Source of the DNA: Candidatus Accumulibacter conexus
GTDB taxonomy: Bacteria > Pseudomonadota > Gammaproteobacteria > Burkholderiales > Rhodocyclaceae
Assembly (NCBI GenBank): GCA_017592775.1
Contig: JAGFNJ010000044.1
Span: 1 to 44,613 of the forward strand
Direction of reading: 5' to 3'
Length of the DNA stretch: 44,613 bases
Shown here: positions 39,664-44,613 of the stretch, one piece after another
Position numbering within the stretch: the first letter of the stretch is position 1
How the letters are laid out: every line of letters starts with the position of its first letter
The notes under the pieces: model-generated
Database searches by the model: none
Told to the model about the DNA's origin: nothing
Seen by the model: the letters and a program-made list of their open reading frames with translations, nothing else
Program-made: the position numbers and the translations under genes

Positions 39664-40637
39664 CGCCAGATACCCGCACCGCACCCGCCACGCCGACCGG
39701 CAAGATCATGCTCGTCGGCCTCGGACCCGGCAGCCTCGGCCACCTGACCGGGCGTGCGCGCGCGGCGATCGCCGAGGCCGACACGGTGATCGGCTACGCC
39801 ACCTACATCCGCCTCGTCGCCGACCTGCTGGTCGGCAAGGAGGTGATCAGGAAGTCGATGACCGAGGAACTCGACCGCGCCGTCGAGGCGCTCGCCCGCG
39901 CCCGCCAAGGCCGCAAGGTGGCGATCGTCTCCTCCGGCGACGCCGGCGTCTACGGCATGGCCGGGCCGACCTTCGAGGTGCTCTTCGACGCCGGCTGGAC
40001 CCCCGAATCGGCGATCGAGGTCGAGATCGTCCCCGGCGCCTCGGCCCTCAACACCTGCGCGGCGCTCGTCGGCGCGCCGCTGACGCACGATTTCTGCGCC
40101 ATCTCGCTGTCCGACCTGCTCACCCCCTGGCCGACGATCGCCCGCCGTCTCGACGCCGTCGCCTACGCCGATTTCGTCGTTGCCCTGTACAACCCGAAGA
40201 GCGGCCGGCGGACGCGGCAGATCGCCGAGGCGCAGCGCATCTTCCTGCGCCACCGCGATCCGCAGACGCCGGTGGCGATCGTCAAGTCGGCCTACCGGCC
40301 GAAGCAGCGGGTCGAGTTCAGAACCCTCGAGACCATGGGCGACGCCGACATCGGCATGCTGACGACGGTGCTGATCGGCAACTCGAGCACCTTCGTCCGC
40401 GACGGACTGATGGTCACGCCGCGCGGCTACAGCAACAAGTACGCGGTCGCGGATGGCGAGCGCGCCACCCGCGGCGGCGAGCAGGCCGGCCGATCGCTGT
40501 CGACCGGACTCGACGGCTGGATCGCCACCATCCAGCAGAGCGGCCGCTCGGCCGCCGAACTGGCACGCGAATACCGCCTGCCGGCCGACTACATCCAGTC
40601 GGTGCTCGACACGCCGCTGGCGGCAGCGGTAGACTGA
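39660..40637 (+). CDS. cbiH: Cobalt-precorrin-3 C17-methyltransferase with C-terminal extension
   Basis: A 325-residue ring-contracting C17 methylase (CbiH/CobJ). 'GKIMLVGLGPGSLGHLTGRA', 'VIGYATYIRLVADLL', 'KVAIVSSGDAGVYGMAGPTF' and 'EIVPGASALNTCAALVGAPL' are diagnostic, as is 'ALYNPKSGRRTRQI'. The core ends near residue 265 at 'MVTPRGYSNKYA'; about 60 more residues follow ('STGLDGWIATIQQSGRSAAE' and on), not part of the usual fold. Last gene of the operon. Confidence 0.92.
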   Translation: MTPDTRTAPATPTGKIMLVGLGPGSLGHLTGRARAAIAEADTVIGYATYIRLVADLLVGKEVIRKSMTEELDRAVEALARARQGRKVAIVSSGDAGVYGMAGPTFEVLFDAGWTPESAIEVEIVPGASALNTCAALVGAPLTHDFCAISLSDLLTPWPTIARRLDAVAYADFVVALYNPKSGRRTRQIAEAQRIFLRHRDPQTPVAIVKSAYRPKQRVEFRTLETMGDADIGMLTTVLIGNSSTFVRDGLMVTPRGYSNKYAVADGERATRGGEQAGRSLSTGLDGWIATIQQSGRSAAELAREYRLPADYIQSVLDTPLAAAVD

Positions 40638-40791
40638 GATCACCGGCGCCGGCCAGTCGTCGGCCACCACCAGCACCGCAAGTCGCGCCGGCTTCCGCCG
40701 CGCGGCGGTCGATGAAATCGGGAGATGTCGATCACCAGTGCAGCGCCCCCGATGCGCCGCGTCGTCCTGCACAGACGGAGGAATACAAAGG

Positions 40792-42984
40792 ATGCGACCG
40801 ACGCAACCGACGCGCAAACGCCTGCTGGCAGGGCTGGCGGTATTCCTGTTCATGCTCGCGGTGGTAGCTTGCGCAGTTGCCCTGCTGCTCGCCGGCGAGC
40901 CCACCGGCGGGGCTTTCGCGGACCGATTGGTCAAGCTGATACCGGTGGTCCTCGTGGCCTCGGGAACGGCGTGCTGGGTGTTGTTCAGACTCGATGCGCT
41001 TTATGTTCAGGCGACGTTGCGCATGGCCGAACAACTTGCCGCAGCACTGGCGCACAGCGACCTGAGAGTTGGCCGCTATCAGGCTCCCGAACTCGAGCAG
41101 TTGGCAAAGACGGCCAATCAACTGCTCGCCCAGCGCGAAGCGGACCGTGACGATGTCGCCGAGCGCTTCCGCGCAACACAGGCATCGCTCGAGGAAGAAC
41201 GCAGCCGATTGAGCGCGTTGATGGCTGACCTGAGCCAGAGTGTCGTCGTCTGCAACCTGGATGGTCGTGTGCTGCTCTACAACCAACGGGCAAAGCAGGA
41301 ACTCTCGACGGGGCCGAACGGCGAGAAGACCGAGTTGCTTGGCCTTGGCCGTTCGATCTATGCGGTCCTGGATCGCGCAGTCATCGGCTACGCGATTGCC
41401 CGCCTGCAGCAAGCCAGTGCTGCAGCGGGTTCCCGGCACGCAGGGAGAGTCGTCGGCTCCACCGACTTTGTCACCGGAACTGCCACCGGTCGTTTGCTGC
41501 GTGCGCACATGTCGCCGGTCCTGAGCGATGCGGGTCGGCGTCATTCCGAGGGCGAAGCGACATCGATTACCGGTTTCGTCCTCGTTCTCGATGACGTGAC
41601 GACAACCAGCGAGCGCCACACGCGGCGGGACGCGGTGATCCAGTCACTGATCGAAGGATGCCGCGGGCCGCTGGGCAGTGTTCGCGCGGCAGCCGAGATG
41701 CTCTGCGATTTCCCGGACATGTTGAGCGAAGAGAAGGACCGTTTCATGCACGTGATTCGCGACGAAGCAACCGCGCTGTCGTCGCAGTTCGAGAAGGCTG
41801 CGCGCGCGTTTTCGAGTGACCTGCGCGAGCGCTGGGTGCTCGAGGAGATCAGTGGTGCGGAAATCCTGCTGGCGACGGCAGGCGGCATTCAAGAGAAACG
41901 CGGCGGCGGGCGGCCTCCACTAGCCGTCAAGACCGAGCATGTGGAAAAGGGTCTGTGGCTGCGCGTGGACAGTTTCGCCTTGCTGCAGGCACTGCGTTAT
42001 CTGGCCCTTCGCCTGCAGGACGAGTACCGGATCCCTGAAGTGCGCCTGTCGCTGACGCGCAGCGGACACCTGGCGCAACTCGACCTGTCGTGGCCCGGCA
42101 CCTTCATGAACAACGAAACGGCGATGAGCTGGTTGCAGGATCCGATGAACGTCCCCGGCAAGTCAGCTTCGTTGAGTGTGACCGATGTCATCGAGCGCTG
42201 CAACGGCGACATCTGGTTCCAGCGCGAACGGGTGTCCCATCGTGCCTTTTTCAGGACCGTGTTGCCACTGACCGCGGCACCCGGGAATCTGCCCATGCCG
42301 ATGATCGCAGCAACGGCGGGAGAGCGTCCGGAGTTCTACGATTTCGATCTGTTTGATTGGTCGGCAGGCAGTCACGAACTCGATGATCTGCCACTCAGCG
42401 AACTCGCCTACACGGTTTTCGATACCGAGACGACCGGTCTGCAACCGTCGCAAGGCGACGAGATCATCCAGATCGGAGCGACGCGCGTCGTCAACAGTCG
42501 CCTCCTGCGGCACGAGTGCTTCGATCAGCTGGTCAAGCCACAGGTACGCCTGTCACCGGGATCGATCGCGGTGCACGGCCTTACGCGCGAACTGCTGGCT
42601 GGCCAGCCGAGCATCGATGCCGTCTTGCCGAGGTTCCACGCCTTTTGTGCCGATACCGTACTGGTCGGCCACAACGCGGCTTTCGACCTGCGCTTCATGC
42701 AACTCCAGGAGAAGCGAACCGGGGTGCGTTTCGAGCAACCGGTGCTCGATACCCTGTTGCTCTCCTCCGTCCTTCACCCGAATCAGGCAACGCACCAACT
42801 CGAAGCGATCGCCGAACGGATGGGGGTGCCGGTGATGGGACGGCACACGGCGCTCGGCGACGCGTTGGTGACCGCCGAGATCTTCCTCAAGATGCTGCCG
42901 CTACTCGCCGAGATGGGAGTCAAGACACTGCGTCAGGCGCGCGAGGCAAGCCAGAGAAGCTACCTGGCACGGGTCAGGTACTGA
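40792..42984 (+). CDS. Membrane protein joining a degenerate histidine-kinase-like core to a DEDDh 3'-5' exonuclease
   Basis: A 730-residue protein. Two membrane helices (~11-33 and ~47-65) are followed by a HAMP/coiled-coil stretch (to ~140), a PAS-like domain (~142-270: 'LMADLSQSVVVCNLDGRVLL') and a kinase-like core. In the core the H-box reads 'EGCRGPLGSVRAAAEML' with Glu288 where the phosphorylated His should be, and no clear ATP-binding boxes remain. Residues ~538-715 are a polymerase III epsilon-type exonuclease: 'TVFDTETTGLQPSQGDEIIQ' (Asp544, Glu546), 'GHNAAFDLRFM', 'HTALGDALVTAEIF'. ATG 40792 has GGAGG about ten bases upstream. Probably a signal-gated nuclease; it stands alone. Confidence 0.85.
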   Translation: MRPTQPTRKRLLAGLAVFLFMLAVVACAVALLLAGEPTGGAFADRLVKLIPVVLVASGTACWVLFRLDALYVQATLRMAEQLAAALAHSDLRVGRYQAPELEQLAKTANQLLAQREADRDDVAERFRATQASLEEERSRLSALMADLSQSVVVCNLDGRVLLYNQRAKQELSTGPNGEKTELLGLGRSIYAVLDRAVIGYAIARLQQASAAAGSRHAGRVVGSTDFVTGTATGRLLRAHMSPVLSDAGRRHSEGEATSITGFVLVLDDVTTTSERHTRRDAVIQSLIEGCRGPLGSVRAAAEMLCDFPDMLSEEKDRFMHVIRDEATALSSQFEKAARAFSSDLRERWVLEEISGAEILLATAGGIQEKRGGGRPPLAVKTEHVEKGLWLRVDSFALLQALRYLALRLQDEYRIPEVRLSLTRSGHLAQLDLSWPGTFMNNETAMSWLQDPMNVPGKSASLSVTDVIERCNGDIWFQRERVSHRAFFRTVLPLTAAPGNLPMPMIAATAGERPEFYDFDLFDWSAGSHELDDLPLSELAYTVFDTETTGLQPSQGDEIIQIGATRVVNSRLLRHECFDQLVKPQVRLSPGSIAVHGLTRELLAGQPSIDAVLPRFHAFCADTVLVGHNAAFDLRFMQLQEKRTGVRFEQPVLDTLLLSSVLHPNQATHQLEAIAERMGVPVMGRHTALGDALVTAEIFLKMLPLLAEMGVKTLRQAREASQRSYLARVRY

Positions 42985-43335
42985 GACCCTGACCGCTGTC
43001 GACGCCGTCGGTGGGCCCCGACGATGCCCTCGGGGTGAAGAACGATGATCACGTCAATCCGGAGCGGCAGCACGCCAGGAATCTCCGGGAGGAACGGCCC
43101 GCCGTGCCGGCCACGACGGCATCACCATTGCGGGCGCCAATGCCGGGCAGGGCAAGGAACATCTGGCACATCGGCTAGAATGGTCCAGGCATGAGCCGTG
43201 GAATCCTCCTGCGCAGCGTCGCCGGAATGGAGGCAAACCACGAGCGAAAATGCCGGGCAGGTGGATTTCCGACCACAGGGACAGCCGACAGCCAACCGCC
43301 CCTTTGGGGCTTGGCGCAACGGAGTGCGCGACGGC
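42985..43335. other. Gap upstream of the LysR gene
   Basis: 351 bases without a gene. A TAGAAT box at 43176-43181 may be a -10 element with a poor -35. ATGCCGGGCAGG occurs twice (around 43140 and 43252) and a small GCCCC-TTT-GGGGC hairpin is at 43298-43310. The repeated 12-mer could be a regulator site. Confidence 0.35.
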
Positions 43336-44235
43336 ATGGACAGACTTCATCACATGCAGGTACTGGTGGCCGTGGTTGATGCCAACGGCTTCGCCGGCGC
43401 GGCGCGCAAGCTGAACCTGTCACCATCGGCGGTGACGCGAGCCATCAACGAACTCGAGCGGCAACTGGGCGTTCGTCTGCTGGCGCGCAGCACGCGCATC
43501 GTCCGGGTGACTGACGCCGGCGCACGCTATGCCGATGACTGTCGGCGCATTCTGGCGGACGTCGCCGAGGCGGACGAGTCGGTCGGCGGCACGCACAGGG
43601 CACTGCGCGGGCGCCTGACTCTGACTGCCCCGGTACTGTTCGGTGCCCAGTTCGTCACCCCCATCGTCAGCGAATACCTGTTGCGCTATCCCGAGGTCAG
43701 CGCCGTCTGTCTGTTTCTCGATCGTGTGATCAACATGCTCGACGAAGGTGTCGATGTCGCGGTGCGCATCGGCGAACTGGCCGACTCCTCGCTGCAAGCC
43801 TTGCCGGTTGGACGCGTGCGCCGGGTCATTTGCGCGGCCCCGGCCTATCTTCACCAGTGCGGCGAGCCGCGGACGCCTGATGATCTGTTCGGCCACCGGA
43901 TCGTCTCGGCGGCGGGCGTCACGCCGACGCCGGAATGGCGGCTGATCGAGGACGGTTCACCACGCGTGGTCAAGCTGCAGGCGCGCATGACCACCACCAG
44001 CAACGACTCGGCGGTGGCGGCCGCCTTGGGCGGTTTGGGCCTGACCCGTCTGCTCTCCTACCAGGTCGCTGAACACCTGCGCAGTGGCCGGCTGCGGGCC
44101 GTGCTCAGCGACTTCGAGCCACCCGCGCTGCCCGTGCACGTGCTGCACCGCGAGGGGCGGCATGCCTCAAAGAGGGTCCGCGCGTTTCTTGATCTGGCGG
44201 TCGAACGTTTGCGGGCGGATCCGGCGCTGAACTGA
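43336..44235 (+). CDS. LysR-family transcriptional regulator
   Basis: A 299-residue regulator. ATG 43336 begins the standard LysR winged helix ('MDRLHHMQVLVAVVDANGFA', 'AARKLNLSPSAVTRAINELE'). The coiled linker and a periplasmic-binding-like effector domain follow from ~90 ('LRGRLTLTAPVLFGAQFVTP', 'DVAVRIGELADSSLQALPVG'). This subgroup (CrgA/DhcR-like) often controls a neighbouring oxidoreductase or efflux gene. The nearest gene on the right is a convergent flavoprotein; the target cannot be read. The frame is open upstream to 43198 but without the LysR fold. Confidence 0.92.
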   Translation: MDRLHHMQVLVAVVDANGFAGAARKLNLSPSAVTRAINELERQLGVRLLARSTRIVRVTDAGARYADDCRRILADVAEADESVGGTHRALRGRLTLTAPVLFGAQFVTPIVSEYLLRYPEVSAVCLFLDRVINMLDEGVDVAVRIGELADSSLQALPVGRVRRVICAAPAYLHQCGEPRTPDDLFGHRIVSAAGVTPTPEWRLIEDGSPRVVKLQARMTTTSNDSAVAAALGGLGLTRLLSYQVAEHLRSGRLRAVLSDFEPPALPVHVLHREGRHASKRVRAFLDLAVERLRADPALN

Positions 44236-44347
44236 GTCGGCGTTCGCTCGCGGCCTGAACCCAGTCGGTGAGCCGACGGTTTGCGGCTGCCCGGCGTGGC
44301 ACCAGCACGAGCGTCCACTGCAGAACCAGGGCGCCCGGGGCAAAGGT

Positions 44348-44613
44348 TCACGCGCCGGGACCACAGTCCAGGCAGTGCTCGACGGGCGGCGGCCCCATGC
44401 GCAAGGCGCGCTGCAGCCCGCGCAGCGCCGTTCGCAGACCCTCTTCGATGACCGGGTGGTAGAAGGGACTGTCGAGCATCTCCTGTACGCTGTCGCCTCG
44501 CTGCACCGACCAGGCGAGCAGATGCCCCAGATGCTCCGCCGCCGGACCGAGCATTTCGGCACCCAGCAGGCGACCACTGCGCCGCTCGGCGTAGAGATGC
44601 AGGGCCCCCCGAT
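44348..44613 (-). CDS. Dihydrolipoamide-dehydrogenase-family flavoprotein, C-terminal end
   Basis: The last 87 residues of a gene that begins beyond the right edge. It reads '[20 protein letters not shown]' then '[20 protein letters not shown]' and '[20 protein letters not shown]', the dimerisation domain of pyridine nucleotide-disulfide oxidoreductases. The conserved His in 'FYHPVIEE' corresponds to the catalytic His of the class. The tail ends in 'HCLDCGPGA', a CxxC that is unusual for the family. The exact enzyme cannot be decided without the N-terminal half. Confidence 0.8.
   Translation of the reverse strand, partial: RGALHLYAERRSGRLLGAEMLGPAAEHLGHLLAWSVQRGDSVQEMLDSPFYHPVIEEGLRTALRGLQRALRMGPPPVEHCLDCGPGA

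Noticed and set aside
43298-43310. Terminator or operator hairpin before the LysR gene
   Set aside because: The 5-bp stem is too short and there is no T-run; expected often in DNA of this composition.

Overview
The window is a high-GC proteobacterial chromosome segment. The gene content (anaerobic cobalamin genes behind a B12 riboswitch, many toxin-antitoxin pairs, a DUF4157 protein, IS91 remnants) and the protein style suggest a betaproteobacterium close to Rhodocyclales / 'Candidatus Accumulibacter'. That placement is inferred from general resemblance, not from a marker gene. No rRNA, tRNA or CRISPR array was seen.

Left part (1-6013). The tail of an unidentified gene, perhaps a transposase, is followed by a DUF4424 exported protein and a small exported hypothetical on the opposite strand. 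Then come an AraC regulator with a membrane-embedded N-terminal half and a tightly overlapping operon: small membrane protein, NAD(P)-binding epimerase-like protein, DUF2269 membrane protein and DUF4166 protein.

Middle part (6014-28252) is an accessory, defence-like island. It holds a Xre/RES toxin-antitoxin pair; a SEFIR-domain P-loop NTPase coupled to a giant repeat protein with 16 nearly identical 51-residue units; an AbrB/VapC pair; an operon joining a TIR plus deoxyribosyltransferase-like protein to a multi-GAF histidine kinase and a receiver protein; a nucleotidyltransferase/HEPN-like pair; a DUF2442 gene next to a broken DUF4160 gene; and a DUF4157 protein with a probable cysteine-type effector domain plus an overlapping partner. 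The TIR-kinase operon lies between two direct copies (about 95 % identical, 6,949 bp apart) of an APC-type amino-acid permease gene. The right copy sits behind an exported methyltransferase gene and looks ancestral; the left copy has lost its original N-terminus. The gaps hold decayed DNA: three IS91-family transposase remnants, an acyl-CoA synthetase fragment, two copies of an 82-bp hairpin repeat and a 203-bp element of nested inverted repeats.

Right part (28430-40637) is an anaerobic (cobalt-early) cobalamin cluster. cbiA has its own promoter. A cobalamin riboswitch then precedes cbiMNQO (cobalt import), cbiF, cbiX, cbiC, cbiD, cbiET, cbiL, cbiG and cbiH, nearly all overlapping by a few bases. 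CbiMNQO brings in cobalt, CbiX inserts it into sirohydrochlorin, and the methyltransferases, CbiG, CbiC and CbiA build cobyrinic acid a,c-diamide. The precorrin-6A reductase gene (cbiJ/cobK) is not in the window.

The window ends with a membrane protein that joins a degenerate histidine-kinase-like core to a DEDDh exonuclease, a LysR regulator, and the C-terminal end of a dihydrolipoamide-dehydrogenase-family protein.
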